A stretch of DNA of 64,000 nucleotides from Mytilinidion resinicola (GCF_010093595.1 NW_022985438.1:485241-549240), one strand, 5' to 3'; shown: positions 1-12,445, counted from the first letter of the stretch. Made by a program: numbers and translations. The notes: generated by a model from the sequence alone, not told the origin.

Positions 1-300
1 ATATTTTCTCTACCTTACCTAGCTTGCCCTAGTCCGCGTAGAGAAGGCCTAAGTTTCCTACTGTATTAAGTATTAATATATACTCTGCCCTAAGTACCTT
101 TTTATATTCTTACAGCACTTACTTATATATCTTTTCTACCTTACCTAGCTTACCCTAGTTTTTATAGAGGTTGCCTAAGTTCCCTACTATATTAAGTATT
201 AATATATACTTTACTCTAAGTACCTTTTTCTTTCCTTATAGCGCTCGCTTATATATTTTCTCTACTTTACCTAGCTTACTCTAGTCCGTGTATAGTATTC
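1..300. repeat. Tandem repeat, about 125-bp unit, 2.4 copies
   Basis: Three successive copies of one unit are visible. The block CTACCTTACCTAGCTT starts near 11, recurs near 136, and recurs as CTACTTTACCTAGCTT near 262, a spacing of about 125 bp. A second landmark, TTAAGTATTAATATATACT, recurs at the same interval. Copies differ mostly by C/T and G/A transitions, which fits RIP acting on duplicated DNA. The first copy is cut by the window edge, so the array may extend to the left. Confidence 0.8.
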
Positions 301-2345
301 CCAGCCTGTAAACTGCACCTAGTATTATACTATTCTTATAAATATTTGCTTTATTTGCGTTAGTTCCTTCTAATTTAGCTAGGCCCCTATTACTTACCTT
401 ATAACCTATTAAAAGCACTGCTATAAATAGCCTAAGAGCCGATATTACCCTATTATATACTGCTTCTCTAACCTACCTAGCACTGCCCACCCGACTACTA
501 CTACTGCTAGCTGCGTAAATACTACCCGCTGCGCTTTATCCTGTATATAAAACGCCTATTAGTGCACTACTAGGTAAGTTATATAGCTTACTAAATCTTG
601 CACGTTTTCTACTAAAAAGTAGCTGTATAATAGCTAAACCGCCTTAAGAAATTTAACCTTATTACTTACTATATTAGAGAGCTACTCTAATATATAATCC
701 GCTATATCTGCAGACTGCTTACTTACTTTGCTAAGAAAACTATACTATATATTTTTATTATCTAAATACGCCTAAAATAGGAGCAGGTTAGCCGCTGCTA
801 TACTTTTAGCCTAAATTATATAGTATAAAATTGTCTATATTATCTAAACGCTATATTTAGGGTAGTTATAAAGTAGTATACTAATTTAGTCTTATAATTT
901 TATAAGGCCTTTCTATTACTGCTTATAGAGCTTAATATATTTCCTAATACTAACTCTGCTCTACTATAGATAGGAGGCAGCCTAAGTAATAGCTAGCGGG
1001 AGGCTGTTAAAAAGTATTAGCAGCGCCTTGCTTTTAACTATATCTATACCTAATAGTTAAAGTTATATACACGCAATATAAATTATATTATAGCTTAGGT
1101 GCCTTACTATAACTACTACTATACTATTACCGGAATATAGTCTATACTTAGTTATTACTAAGCTTACCTAGCTTCTGCAACTTACTAAGTTACTCTAAGT
1201 TAGTAAGCTAAGTTATAATTAGCACTAATCTATGGTCTGCTCTAGAGAGATACTAGGTAATATTATATATATTAGGGTTAGTATTACGCCTTTTACTATT
1301 TTAGTTAATATTATTAAAAACTATTAGCTAGTTAGTATTATCTAGCAGGCTTAGCTAGCCCTCTATATTCCTAATTATAGTATTAATATTACTATTACCC
1401 GTAGCTAAGTATACCCTGCTACTTTCTGCAATCTATTTTTCTAGAATCCTGCTAGTATAAGTTGCAATACTCTATTTAAGGCTGTCTTCCGTTCTACTAT
1501 TAAGCTAGAACACTAAGCTAAACTTCCGGCAGTGCCTTTTTATAAACTTAATAGCAAGCTATATTTTACCTATTCCGCTAAAACTATATAATATAAATAC
1601 TTTTTTATAGCAGCACTTTTTCTATAAAAAAAGGGCTTACTTAAGCTTAGCTATATTAGAGGGCCGGTTTATAAACTTATTTACTATAGGCACACCTTAT
1701 AAACTAAATAGTATTTAGTAGCTTTCTATATTTTTAAAAGATTTTAGTTAGCTATAAACTATAGACTATATATTAATAGGCTAAATAAAACACTAATATT
1801 TTCTTCCGGATATATTATCCGCATAAGCTTTTATCTGCTTAAACACCACCTGTAACTCTATATATTAATCTATAGCTATAATAATTATATTTTTCTACTT
1901 TAAGTTTTCTAATCTAATATCCTCTAGTTTTCTTAACACGTTAAACTAATAGTACTATCCTGTATTATTAAGCCCTAACTTATTATAGGAGAATTGCTCT
2001 ACTATTTTTTCCGTTTCTATAGTAATTACTAGAAGACTCTAGCTAATACTAACTAGATTATTTTTAAACAGCGTAAGAAACGGAACCCCGGTTCTAATTA
2101 ATACTAAATACTTAATTTTATTTTTAAGCGAGCTAGATAGCTATAGGTTTTAAGCCTTATTCTATACCTTATACACCGGGTTATTTACCCCTATAGCCCT
2201 GTTAATAAAGCCCTTTTTAAAGTTGCTAATTATAATAGAATTAAAAAAGAATAAGGCTGCTAATATTGTATAGCCTGCTTTCTATATTTTAGTCGTGCAA
2301 AGCAGTTATTTACGCCTGCGTGGCGAGCGGTAGCTAGTAAGCCGC
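301..2345. repeat. AT-rich, RIP-degraded repeat relic, unclassified
   Basis: About 2 kb of very TpA-rich sequence with stops in all frames on both strands and no open frame that resembles a gene. I could not recognise a transposase, reverse transcriptase or LTR here by eye. Composition matches the interior of the neighbouring retrotransposon, so it is probably another mutated repeat into which that element inserted. A small less-mutated patch lies just before the element, about 2290-2345. Confidence 0.6.
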
Positions 2346-2350
2346 ACTGT
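2346..2350. repeat. Target-site duplication, left copy (ACTGT)
   Basis: The five bases ACTGT directly precede the 5' LTR and are repeated exactly at 8321-8325, directly after the 3' LTR. Five-base duplications are usual for Ty3/gypsy integration. Confidence 0.9.
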
Positions 2351-2760
2351 TGTCACGGTATCGACCGCGACACCCTACCTACCGAAATTCTGCCGCAGAT
2401 TGCTACAACTCCAGCAATCTGCACCGGCCTACTACCGTTAGCCGGCCTCTTGCTCTGCCTGCCCTGCTCCGCTCCCGTCTCGCTTCCGCTTCCTATCCTG
2501 TCCCGCTCCAGCCACCTACCGGCTGCCCCCTTTTCCTATCACCTGATCTGGTAAGGACCTCGCGTACACGCGTGCCACGCGCCGAAACGGCATAGAGGCC
2601 GTACACCACGCGCTCGGCCACGCCCTTATATCCAGTGGCCCGTCTCCCGTCTTCCTGTCCCTTACACAACGTCTTAATTCTCTACGTAGTATTGTATATA
2701 GCACCTAATCAACACTCCTCTTTAAGCCCTTAACCTCTCGCGTGTAGCGCTATTATAATA
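2351..2760 (+). repeat. 5' LTR of the chromovirus
   Basis: Begins TGTCACGG and ends in a mutated TATAATA where the 3' LTR keeps CGTGACA. It is the same length as the 3' LTR (410 bp). By eye I count 16 differences between the two LTRs, all transitions, 15 of them with the A or T state in this copy. The mutations cluster in the last 170 bp, next to the heavily mutated interior. Short open frames in this LTR are antisense or chance frames, not genes. Confidence 0.93.
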
Positions 2761-2799
2761 TTACGTTATATCTACTTTTACTACTATAGACACCCCTGC

Positions 2800-3800
2800 T
2801 AACCCGACTATAATACTTCTAGAGCTTGTTAGCTCTATAAAGGAACAGCAGGCTGCTGTAATAGAAGTCCTGTCCGCCTAGAAATAGGAAATTGCTGCTC
2901 TATAGGAGGAAGTAGCCGCAATTTAGTCTAAATCTACCCCTACTCTACTACTAGCGCCCGACTAATAATTTACAGGGCCTTCTATTTATAAATTAAATAA
3001 TAGCTTAATACCTGCTAATAATATAAACTATATATAGACCCTAACTATTAAAGTTACTTTACTAACTTTAATAAACTCCTTCTTAATAGCCGCCGCCCTG
3101 CTAACCCTAAAGACTAAATATCTAATTAACCCTCTAATATTTAAGGGGAGTTAAAAGGAACTTCTAATTTTTATCCGATAACTATAGTATAAACTAGAAG
3201 GAAATACTAATTAATACCTAACTAAACATGCTCGCCTGCTATATACTTACTTTTAATTAAAATCTAACCTATTAATACTTATTAACCCCTTAATAGACTA
3301 AAATATCTATACTATTAATTAACTTATCTAATTCCTGCAGGCTATATATAGTAATCCGAACTAGAAACTTATATCCTTAAATTAACTCTATATACTAAAG
3401 TAAAAAAGGCGTGCTTTTATATTATACTTTACTAAATTCTAATAACTTGCTGCTAATATAGATCTAAATAAAGCTAGCCTAATAACTTAGCTCTAATACT
3501 CCCTCTTTAATAAACTCCGCCGTGTAATAGTTAGTACTACTACCCCGGATAATCTAAATAACTATGCCAACTTAATTGCGAAGTATAATAATAATCTATA
3601 ATTCCTGCCCGGCTAACCCTTTTAATATTCCCCTCTATTATAAAAAGACCTAGATATAATAGAAATTAATATATCTAAATATACTCTAGCCGGCTTAGCT
3701 AAATAAAATAAATATTATTAAAAGGGCCTCTGCTTTAAATGCGGAAAGCATAGCTATATCTCCCGCAATTACTCTATTCCCTTACCCTAAGTCCGATTAT
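2800..3800 (+). pseudogene. gag: gag relic with CCHC zinc knuckle
   Basis: The clearest trace is a mutated CCHC knuckle at 3730-3771. It reads C-F-K-C-G-K-H followed by S-Y-I-S-R-N-Y. The second histidine and fourth cysteine positions now read tyrosine, as expected from C-to-T and G-to-A changes. Upstream sequence in the same region reads as a capsid-like frame with many stops, but I could not align it in detail. It would have encoded the nucleocapsid part of the retrotransposon. Confidence 0.7.
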
Positions 3801-4899
3801 CTAGCATAGATAAGCCTTTAAGCCCCTAACCGCGTATATACGCGCAATTAACTAATTCTACCTAATTTTTATCTGCCCGCTATTTCTTTATATCTACTAC
3901 TTTATTCTCTAGCTTTAATTAATCTAAAGGGAGCCGCTTATCCTGTATAAAAAAGTTATTAAAAGCCCTATTCCAGGGCTAAGTTACCCCCCGGGACTAT
4001 TCTAACCCCGGATTTCTATAAACCTGTTTAAAAAACCTAAACCTAACTCCTAAAAATAATAGATTTTTATCCCTATTTCTATATAATAAGGCCCTACCTA
4101 TATAGACGCTATAGCTCTAATTAATAGTAGAGCTATAAGTATAGGTTATATTTACAGGAATCTAGCGCGCGTATAGAACCTCCGCCTTAACCTGCTCCCT
4201 TATATTTTACACCTAACTAGATTTAATAGAAAAACACTTAAAAAAGAATAAATTACACACTCTACATAAGTAACCCTCCGCTACCTAAACTATATAGAAT
4301 AGATCCGTCTCTATATACTAGAACTTAGCAAATATAAGCTACTACTAAAATAGCCCTAGCTATATAAGCACTATATTAGATTTAACTATAATAACTAATA
4401 ACTATTATTTCGATTATCCTAATACTAGGCGTAATACCTACGCAACTCCTAAACCTCTACAATAAAAACTTATATAAAACAGCTTCCTAAAGCGCCCCTT
4501 ATTAAGCAGTGCCTAATACTTCTAACCTAATACTTTTACTTATAGTAATTAAGCCTATTTATATAACACCGATATAATTACTAGCTTCCTAAAATAGTAC
4601 ACTAGAGAAATATACCTAACCCTAAACCTAAGCTAGAAACCGAACCCAAAACTAAATCTAATTCTAAATTTAAACCTAATACCCGGACAGATATCCGTAT
4701 ACTAAACGCAGCGTCTATAACCCAATTAGCCCAACAACCTAATTATAAAATCTTTGCTATTACTATTACTAATATTAATAAGGCCTTAGCTCTAAAAACC
4801 TAAACTAACCTAGCTATAAAAGTCCTAGTATAATATTACTATTTACTAAAAACCTTTTCCTAATAGGAAGCTAATAAGTTACCTAAATACTAAATATAT

Positions 4900-7722
4900 A
4901 ATTATAAGATTATACTTAAAAACGGCAAACTGCACGGATTTAGCCTGTTATACAGAATATTATAAAATAAATTAAAGGTGCTAAGGAAGTACCTTAATAA
5001 CAACCTTGCAAAAGGATTTATCCATACTAGTTTATTACCTATTACCTCTCCAGTTATCTTTATTAAAAAGCCCGGAGAAGGCCTATAATTCTATATTAAC
5101 TACCGCGCGCTAAATACTATAACTATTAAGAACTAATACCTAATCCCCTTAATTTAGAAAACCCTAGTATAATTAAGTAAGGCAAAATACTATATAAAGC
5201 TTAATATTATCTCCGCATTTAATCGCTTATAAATCGCGAAAGGAAATAAATAGCTAACTGCTTTCCAAACGCAATACGGCCTGTTTAAATACCTAGTAAT
5301 ACTATTTAGATTAGCTAACACTTTTAGTATATTCTAACACTATATAAACAACATGCTCCGCCTGTACCTAGATATATTCTATACTATATATATTAATAAT
5401 ATTCTAATATACAGCAAAAACTTTAAAGACTACTAGTATTATATAAAGCTAGTCCTAGAAGTAATAAAAGCCGCCGGCCTATAACTAGATATTAATAAGT
5501 ATAAATTCTATTAGAATAAGGTTACCTACCTAAGGTATATAATATTAATCGGCGGAATTAGTATAGACCTAAATAAGATTAAGAATATCTATAACTAGGA
5601 AGTCCCCTATAATATTAAGAATATATAAGCCTTTATTAGATTTGCAAACTTCTACTAATAATTTATTAATAATTTCTCTAGCCTGGCCGCTTCCCTAATT
5701 ATACTTATAAAGAAAAATGTTCCGTTCCGGTTTAATAAGTCCTGCCGTGCGGTATTTAAACAACTTAAGACAGTATTTACCACCGCCTTAATCCTCTGTT
5801 ATTTTAACCCTAAACTGCTAATTATTATTAAGGCCGATTTATCTAACTATATAAACGCTGGAGTGCTTTTATAAATAGATAAATAAGGAATACTTTAACC
5901 TATAGCCTACTTTTTAAAATAATTAAGTCCTGCTAAATATAACTATAAAATCTATAATAAGAAACTTTTAGTAATTATTTAATACTTTAAATAATAGCGG
6001 CCTAAACTAAAAGGCGCAGTATTCCTAATTTAGGTTTTTAGCAACTATAAGAACCTGCAGTACTTTATAACTATAAAGTAGTTAAGCTACTAATAGGCTT
6101 ATTAGTCTAAATACCTGTCCTAATTTAACTTTTTAATTACCTACTAACCTAGTAAGTATAGTAAGAAGCCTAACGCCTTAACGCGTTATATATAAAATAC
6201 GCCTGCGTAAAAAAAAGCTTAAGCAGCCCGAAATTAAATACTGCTCTATTCTAACCTGTTTATATAGTTAAATCTAACAGAAACTAACTAAATAATTTAG
6301 GAGATTATTAAGAATAAATACCTAAATAATAAGTTTATCTAGGAAGTTCTAGAAATATTACGCTCCGGAGTATACCGCTTTAAAAAGATTACCCTAAGCA
6401 AATATAAAGAGCAAGATAGTAAGCTCTATTTCCGCAACTAAATAGTAATTCCTAATAATAATAAACTAAAGATTAAACTGCTTTATTATATATATAATTC
6501 CCCTGTTAGCAGCTACTCTAGATATAGAAAAACTTTAGAAATCCTCTAAAAAAAATACTACTAGCCGTATATATTTAAAATAATCCGCCGATTTATAGTA
6601 TACTATTACACCTATTACTGTATAAAGGCTTTAAAAAAGAAGTATAATAGCTTTCTAAAACCCCTGCCTATCCTGCAGTATTACTAGTAAAATATTTCTA
6701 TTAACTTTATTATTAAACTACCTAAATCTAAAGACTGCACTAATATTATAGTTATAGTAGACCGCCTAAGCAAGTACTAATATATAATTCCCTGTAGAAT
6801 AATTATAGCTAAGGCTATAGCTAACCTATTCTACTAATATATTTAGGTATATTACGGATTACCTAATATATATATATCTAATCGAGGATTATAGTTTATC
6901 TCCGTGTTTTAGAATAAACTCTATAAGCAACTATATATTAAAGCCTAATTATTATTAGCCTTCCACCCGGAAACTAATAGCTAAATAGAAAAAGCTAATT
7001 TAATACTAGAATAAGTCCTCCGCGCCTATATAAACTATAAGCAAGATAACTAGGTTACCTAGCTGCTATCTACTTAGTTTAAGGTAAATAATATCTAATC
7101 TAAATTAATAATAGTAATACTGTTTATTGCTATTTTAGGATAATACCTAAGAATAGGCTTTAAACTGCTATTAGGAACTCTGCGCCCTGCCTATTAAGTA
7201 CTATAAGCACTTAAGGCTAATTAGATAGTTAATAAAATATTAGATATTAAGTAGTTTATCTATAAAGAGATAACTTAGGCCTAAGCAATATAAAAAAAAT
7301 ATGCTAACTAAAAATATATAGGCGCACCAGCCTATAAAGTAGGTAATAAAGTTTAGTTAGATATATAGAATATCTATATAAATTAACCCGCTAAAAAGCT
7401 TAATTAGAAAAACCTAGGAAAGTTCCTAATTATATAGATTATTTTTCTATACACCTATTAACTAGGCCTACCTAAATCTATAAAAATATATCCTATCTTC
7501 TATATTTTATTACTCTGTCCTGCTGCTCTATAAGCTAACTACCTGCCTAGCTAGAAGTTGCCCCCACCTAAACCTATTTAAGTTAAAGAAGAAACTAAAT
7601 AGTATATTAACTGTATTAAAGGTATGCGCCTAAACCGGCGCTAAAAGTAATATAAGTACTTAGTCTAATAGACTGGATATAATAACCTGTCCTGGCAACC
7701 TGTTAACAACCTAAAGAACACT
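4900..7722 (+). pseudogene. pol: pol relic: reverse transcriptase, RNase H, integrase, chromodomain
   Basis: Reading through stops, the reverse transcriptase core appears at 5371-5415, where the catalytic box reads YINN in place of YIDD (5389-5400), both aspartates converted by G-to-A. An RNase H-type segment reading AYFLK...LSPAKYNY follows at about 5900-5960. Integrase landmarks come next: a zinc-region WPY motif near 6560, VDRLSKY near 6750-6775, SNRG from mutated SDRG near 6880, and FHPETN near 6960-6980. A chromodomain-like segment ends the frame at about 7588-7722 (YKYLV...TGYNNLSWQPVNNLKN). A protease region probably lies between gag and RT but is not readable. The coding capacity is destroyed. 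Confidence 0.85.
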
Positions 7723-7897
7723 ACTACTGCGGCTAATTATTATTGCCGCCACCCCGAAGCTTACAATCCTGCGTCCGATAAGCCCTATCCTGCTGGACCC
7801 TGAAACCTTAATCAAGATTTAATTCACAGCCCTACTCCCGATAAATAGCCGTACACATCACGAACAGCGCCTCCTACTCGCTAAGAGACTTAGGTTT

Positions 7898-7909
7898 AGG
7901 AGGGGGGTA
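7898..7909 (+). other. Polypurine tract before the 3' LTR
   Basis: The run AGGAGGGGGGTA lies immediately upstream of the 3' LTR start at 7911. A purine run in this position is the normal primer for plus-strand synthesis in LTR retrotransposons. It is unusually well preserved compared with the interior. Confidence 0.75.
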
Positions 7910-7910
7910 C

Positions 7911-8320
7911 TGTCACGGTATTGACCGCGACACCCTACCTACCGAAATTCTGCCGCAGATTGCTACAACTCCAGCAATCTGCACCGGCCTACTACCGTTG
8001 GCCGGCCTCCTGCTCTGCCTGCCCTGCTCCGCTCCCGTCTCGCTTCCGCTTCCTATCCTGTCCCGCTCCAGCCACCTACCGGCTGCCCCCTTTTCCTATC
8101 ACCTGATCTGGTAAGGACCTCGCGTACACGCGTGCCACGCGCCGAAACGGCATAGAGGCCGTACGCCACGCGCTCGGCCACGCCCTTATATCCGGTGGCC
8201 CGTCTCCCGTCTTCCTGTCCCTTACACAACGTCTTGATTCTCCACGTAGCATTGTACATAGCACCTAATCAACGCTCCTCTTTAAGCCCTCGACCTCTCG
8301 CGTGTAGCGCTATCGTGACA
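7911..8320 (+). repeat. 3' LTR of the chromovirus
   Basis: Begins TGTCACGG and ends CGTGACA, giving the short inverted ends TGTCACG/CGTGACA. It is 410 bp, GC-normal and almost free of RIP signs, in contrast to the interior. It is followed directly by ACTGT. The 230 bp before it (about 7680-7910) are also only lightly mutated. Confidence 0.95.
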
Positions 8321-8325
8321 ACTGT
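8321..8325. repeat. Target-site duplication, right copy (ACTGT)
   Basis: Exact match to 2346-2350, abutting the 3' LTR end. Confidence 0.9.
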
Positions 8326-9985
8326 ATCGCCTGTTTCCTTACTTATTATATAGATAAACCTATGTTATACTAGTTAGTATAGCTACAACCTGTTATATAT
8401 ATAGGCCTGCACTTATACTTTATACTTTACGTCCGTATTATTCTTTAACAGCGCGTTCTCTATTAAGCCTTACCTTGCAATAATCTTTTTAATTGCGCGC
8501 TCTAGCTTAGTTAAGTTAAATTATCCCTAGACGTTGCCTTTAATTATTACTTAGTGTCTCCGCTTCTAAAATATATAGTTAGATAGCAAGATATATATAT
8601 CTATATACTCGTTAACTATTATCTAAAGTTAGCTAAGTATAATTATAAGAAGACTATAGTAGTTAGCTAGATATCTAGTATATTTAACTATACTGCTAAT
8701 AAACCCGCTAGTGCTAGTGCCGCTAATTATATTAAAGTAGTCGCACGGCTTTAGCGGCAATTCTAGATTAATAACTGCTATAAGCTGCTTTAAGATCTAA
8801 AGCGTTAAAAGGCCTTAAACGCCTCCTTTATTAAGGGCTAGAAGGCAGAGCTTATAGTCCGGTATAGCGGCAGAATAGGTTAGATAGTAGGTTTAGTAAA
8901 CTTATAAAGGTTAGTAATAGAAAGGATAGCAGTAAGGTAATAGCTTTATAGAGCTGGCTTTATCTTATAAAAGCGCCGGTCTATCTTTAGCTAAATAAGG
9001 CTAAAAAGCCAGGCGGAGCTAGCCTCTAGTTATTAGCCTTTAGAAGGGAGAAAGCTGCAGGCGCTGGCGAGCATAAGCAGCTGCGTTACACGCTTAAAGT
9101 GCAGAGCTATATTCTACTAATATCCGCATTAGAGCTACCCGGAAGCTGTTTAGCTAGGATAATTAGCGGCACTTTCAGGCAGTAAATTAGGGCTTAAAAG
9201 TTTTAGTGCTTTGCGTGGGCTAGCAGGGAGAGCAGCCGGCCTGTTCCGGCTACACCCTTATTAACTTAAGCTGTAGTAACTTAGAAAAGTACTTATCTAT
9301 AGCAAATCACGTGCGTAGGCTAATAGTGCCGGATATATAAGGTTAGGTGTTAAGGCTTCCGCTTATAGGTGGGTAGAATCTGTATTACCGCTATGTTTAG
9401 GGTGAAGCGGTATTCGCTAGCAACTGTATGCGGCGGCGCAGAATATAGAGAAGGTGGCGGTCGTGTATAGGAGATAAAGTGTGCGTAGCAGTTACTAGTT
9501 TTAGAAATATAGAGTCGGACTTTTATATATTCTAAGGGTTAGCAAAATAAAGCAAGACTTTGCACAGCTACAGGTTAGAGGGTTACAGGCCTTACTTAAT
9601 TATTATGCCTTTATAAGTATTTTCGGGTACGGAACTATCTTACACTAACCGCTATTAATTGTTGCTTCGGTTAGAGGTACCGATTAACGTAGCGACCTAG
9701 CATAAATTTGCGTGCGATAGCAGTTATAAGGCTAATAATAACTTCCTAATATAGTAGTGAGGTTCTAAGACTCGGATAACGCCTTTTTATAAGTATTAGG
9801 AGTGATAAGAGCTTAATAGTAGTGCTGTGGTGAAGGAGTTCTGTTTTGCCACGATAGAAGGCTCTCCGCAAATTAGGCGCGAAGGCGACAATGCGAACGT
9901 AATTTTTAGGTAGGAGGTGTTATAAATATTCAGCAGTAGGCATAGTACACGATTTATACAGAGCTGTAGGAAATATTAATGTGTG
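8326..9985. repeat. AT-rich RIP-affected flank, unclassified
   Basis: Mosaic of TpA-rich stretches and GC-richer patches (for example about 8740-9080 and 9160-9480) with no credible coding frame. It is probably older repeat DNA interrupted by the chromovirus. Composition returns to the genome norm near 9985, which marks the edge of the island. Confidence 0.55.
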
Positions 9986-10744
9986 CATAGAGTCTGAGTT
10001 TTTTGAAGTCAATGTACCTATTGATTTTCTCGCCACGCAGGGTTTCTCGCTACGCAGGGACGCACGTTACAAGGTTTTCCAGAGCCAAGTCGCCTTTTCT
10101 GAGCCAACAGGAGGCCGTCGTCACTAGCGCGCCAGCTTTTAAACTCACAAAGGGATGTCAGACAAGGCGTTGCGGCAGAGAGCCTGTCTTGTTATCGTCG
10201 TTTGCGAGTGGCCACGCGCCCTGCGCCTTGTGCGTTGGCAACCAATGGCAACCAAGGAATGTCCAGATAGCTTTGTCGAGAGCGCACGGCATGAAGGCAG
10301 CGGGATACTGGCCCTGGGGCACTTCTCATCCTCCTTCCATAAAACAGCTGCGCCCAAACGTAGTGGCTAGAACGATATTTCTGCGACAGGGACTAGTTCA
10401 AACCTCGTTCACCACCGCTCCATACATTCAATATCCACGCAGAGAAGGACGATCTACATTTCGAAGCGCGATCGTGGCGCATTCTTTGTGTATCTCGTAA
10501 ATGCAGCGTAACAAAGGCTTTTTAGACCTGTAAAGGCTATTGCGGCCAATGAAATCTCTTTCATCAACTTCCCGTACCGTAATTTACCCTACCCGCCACC
10601 TGCACTCTGACCACATGATGCAAGGGGCTGTACCACTCATTTTATGCCTCTGTACGCAGAGTCCGAGAGAGCCCCCATGACCCTCCCCCTTCTCCGCGCT
10701 TTCAGCTAACACTACCGGTAACCTTTACAACCACATTTTGAGCA
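9986..10744. other. Intergenic, promoter side of the GT69 gene
   Basis: Normal base composition, no recognisable gene. An open frame at 10003-10500 has no family features and is overlapped by equally long frames on both strands, so it is not called. Confidence 0.5.
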
Positions 10745-12445
10745 ATGGCTCCAGTCTGCTGTCGGTCTGAAGAGTATGAACTTCTCCCAAGGACGTCCTC
10801 GGATTCTACAGAGACGTCAAACACAGAACTAGGGCATTATTCGTCTCCTTCGAATGTATCCCGATTTTGGCGCCTCCCAGCGTGGTCTTGGATTCGATCA
10901 CCGGCGTGGCCTTCTATACGATCACGACTGGGGACGATTCTCGCAATAAACCCCGGAACATCTTGCTCACCAAGAAAACGACGACTGCATTACCGCCTTA
11001 TATGCTGGGCATTTGTCACTCTATTGTCTTTCATCATCACATCATTCGTATTCACCATCATTTTCTGGCCTTCGTATACCCACTTACCGGGTCACTACAA
11101 GGCGCTCCAGAGAAGGTGTTCAGAATCGTCAAAGCCGGGACGAGGGAATGTTCACAATGAGAAAGTGTTTATCGCTGCTGCCTTGTACGACCCTGGAGGA
11201 GACCTAGTCGGAGGAGATTGGGGTAACGCAGTCTTGAAGCTGGTGGAGCTTCTAGGGCCAGAAAACGTTCATTTGAGCGTGTATGAGAACGATGCCGATC
11301 CTTCCGCAAATACAGCTCTTGATACCTTCCGAGACAAACTTAGTTGTAAGTGTCCTTAGAAAAAGTCTTATGACCGAATGAGACTTACAGCGTCTCCTGT
11401 AGGCAATATCTCTCTCACTTCAGAGCATCTTCCCCTTGGAGATATTCCCCGCGTCACGATACCAACTGGTGAGAGGCGAATGAAACGTATCGCGTTTCTT
11501 GCAGAGGTCAGAAATCGAGCACTACGCCCGCTCATAGCTACAGCCAGTCCTTCAGTACATTATGACAGGCTTCTGTTTGTCAACGACGTAGTATTCAATC
11601 CAATCGACGCTGTCCATCTACTATTCTCTACAAACATTGACACGTCTGGCCGCGCGCAATACGGTGCGGTGTGCGCAGTGGACTTTATCAATGCCTTCAA
11701 ATTCTATGATCGGTTTGCGACTAGAGATTTTGAAGGATATGCGATGGGGATACCTTTTTTCCCATGGTTTACTGACGCTGGCGATGGAATAAGTAGGCAG
11801 GATGTTTTGGACCAAAAGGATGCAGTTCGAGTGCGTGCCTGTTGGGGAGGTATGACAGCCTTTGAAGCGAAATGGTTCCTAGAGACCCAACCCCGGAGAA
11901 ACTCTCCTGGTGAACCAGACCAGAACCCTTCAGCCGACCTCAATGTATCACCACTCCGCTTCCGCTACGAAAAAGACCCTTTCTGGGACGCGTCTGAATG
12001 CTGCCTTATTCAGGCAGATCTCACTTATCTTCGGCATGGCCGCAATATTACGACAGAATCTGGTATCTTCACCAATCCCTTCATCCGCGTTGCTTATGAT
12101 TCGCGAACTCTTAGCTGGCTTCCTTTCACGCGTCGAGCGGAACGTCTATACTCCTTTGTGCACAACGCACTCAACCATCTGATCGGCATGCCTTATCGAA
12201 ATCCACGGAGACTAGAACACCCTGGGGACGAGGTGGTTGAGAAAGTCTGGAGATGGGATACTACAGGGAAGGGACCTGCGCAGGATGAATCCGATAGCAG
12301 TCTCACCGGATCATACCATGATGTTAAGCGGGTGGCTGGTCCTGGACGCTTCTGTGGAAGTAGGGCGCTACTGGTATTGAACGAAGATCCCAAACCAGGG
12401 GAGAAGAAGTGGAAGAGCGTTCCACTTCCTGCACCACCTAAATGA
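10745..12445 (+). CDS. CMT1/CAP59-type alpha-1,3-mannosyltransferase (GT69), Golgi type II membrane protein
   Basis: Two exons, 10745-11345 and 11403-12445, giving 547 aa. The intron (donor GTAAGT, 57 nt) uses the second of two in-frame acceptors. The first, at 11390, would add four residues; the later one gives a better junction (KLSCNISLTSEH). The protein has a short cytosolic tail, one signal-anchor segment at about residues 84-108 and a lumenal GT69 domain from about residue 141 (KVFIAAALYD). Further on come LAEVRNRALRPL, LLFVNDVVF, and FYDRFATRDFEG. These match the Cryptococcus CMT1/CAP59 family, which transfers mannose in capsule or wall glycan synthesis. The exact substrate in this fungus is unknown. 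It is the first gene beyond the repeat island and looks intact, with no RIP stops. Confidence 0.88.

Larger units (their letters stand above)
2351..8320 (+). mobile_element. Complete but RIP-inactivated Ty3/gypsy chromovirus LTR retrotransposon
   Basis: A 5,970-bp element bounded by two 410-bp LTRs and a perfect ACTGT target duplication. The order of the interior relics is CCHC zinc knuckle, reverse transcriptase, RNase H, integrase and then a C-terminal chromodomain. This is the Ty3/gypsy order, and the chromodomain marks the chromovirus branch, which in fungi is thought to guide insertion to heterochromatin. Every domain is broken by stops of the TAG/TAA type and by D-to-N, G-to-S and C-to-Y changes, all explained by G-to-A and C-to-T transitions, so the element is dead by RIP rather than by deletion. 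It lies on the plus strand inside other AT-rich repeat DNA, which suggests a nested insertion. Confidence 0.93.

Noticed and set aside
2350..2704. Open frames on both strands inside the 5' LTR, duplicated at 7921-8264
   Set aside because: They lie wholly in the LTRs, occur in both copies only because the LTRs are duplicates, and lack family features.
10003..10500. 165-residue plus-strand frame
   Set aside because: Equally long frames overlap on both strands, and no motif, signal or codon pattern supports it.
11346..11390. Shorter 45-nt intron in the GT69 gene
   Set aside because: It keeps the frame, but the later acceptor at 11402 gives a junction closer to the family; kept only as an alternative.
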